Made by a program: the position numbers and the translations under genes
Source: Byssochlamys sp. IMV 00236
Taxonomy: Eukaryota > Ascomycota > Eurotiomycetes > Eurotiales > Thermoascaceae
DNA length: 30,061 nt
Reading direction: 5' to 3'
Assembly (NCBI GenBank): GCA_001931875.2
Contig: MSJH02000003.1
Location: 1 to 30,061 of the forward strand
The notes under the pieces: generated by a model
What the model saw: only the letters and a program-made list of their open reading frames with translations
Database searches by the model: none
Told to the model about the DNA's origin: nothing
In this document: in pieces, positions 29,965 to 30,061 of the stretch
Numbering within the stretch: position 1 is the stretch's first letter
How the letters are laid out: every line of letters begins with the position of its first letter

Positions 29965-30061
29965 ATGGCCAATCAAAGTGGTTATTCGGCGACGCCCTCA
30001 CCATCAAAGGCTTCTCCTCTTGCTAAAGAGAGATGTCTTGACAAGATTTTGTGTCCTGATT
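29965..30061 (+). CDS. Start of an unidentified gene, cut by the window edge
   Basis: An ATG in good context (CCCATGGCC) opens a frame that stays open to the end of the window (32 codons): MANQSGYSATPSPSKASPLA then KERCLDKILCPD. The N-terminus is Ser/Pro-rich and looks disordered. Too little is visible to name it. It is divergent from TSR3. Confidence 0.45.
   Translation, partial: MANQSGYSATPSPSKASPLAKERCLDKILCPD

Noticed and set aside
1..30061. tRNA, rRNA or CRISPR features
   Set aside because: No tRNA B-box in a plausible cloverleaf, no rRNA-like sequence, and no regularly spaced identical repeats were found.

Overview
The window is fungal nuclear DNA. It is AT-rich and holds compact genes broken by about fifty very short introns (mostly 44-75 bp, GTAAGT-like donors, occasional CTAAC/CTAAT branch sites). 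The gene content (a GPI-type chitin deacetylase, a tricalbin, a UMTA-like methyltransferase and a decayed C2H2 protein of a type I associate with Mucorales) points to an early-diverging fungus, most likely Mucoromycota/Mucorales. I cannot name the species. All gene models below were spliced by eye: exon lengths keep frame from start to stop, and most conserved proteins come out full length.

Layout. Positions 1-4930 are gene-poor. They hold a dispersed repeat carrying a GATCTGGTGGTCAC core (four copies), a GC-richer patch, a 284-bp MITE-like element with 84-bp terminal inverted repeats, and weak traces of decayed coding sequence. At 4982-5215 is a small secreted cysteine-rich peptide with a defensin-like CSalphabeta spacing. 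Then come, on the minus strand, prohibitin (PHB1) and the ESCRT-0 subunit VPS27. Between 8.4 and 10.6 kb lie a small membrane-protein candidate and an unrecognised 145-residue gene whose 1.3-kb intron contains a degenerate zinc-finger gene on the opposite strand. A DUF202 membrane protein and a HIT-finger (BCD1-type) snoRNP factor share an 88-bp divergent promoter. They are followed by a class I phosphatidylinositol transfer protein with an 8-nt microexon, mitochondrial GatC (16 bp from it, convergent), chitin deacetylase, a Cti6-like PHD protein and a ten-exon tricalbin. The right third holds ribosomal protein eS17, DPM3, an MBOAT lysophospholipid acyltransferase, the UMTA-like methyltransferase, TSR3, and the first 97 bp of another gene cut by the window edge.

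How the genes fit together. Most are independent housekeeping genes with no operon logic. A membrane and lipid theme recurs (PITP, tricalbin, MBOAT, VPS27, DPM3), as do ribosome biogenesis (BCD1-type, eS17, TSR3) and mitochondrial function (prohibitin, GatC); this is probably coincidence. The least ordinary items are the defensin-like peptide, the nested-gene arrangement at 8.8-10.6 kb, the PITP microexon beside an intron enlarged by an inverted-repeat insertion, and the repeat-rich left end.
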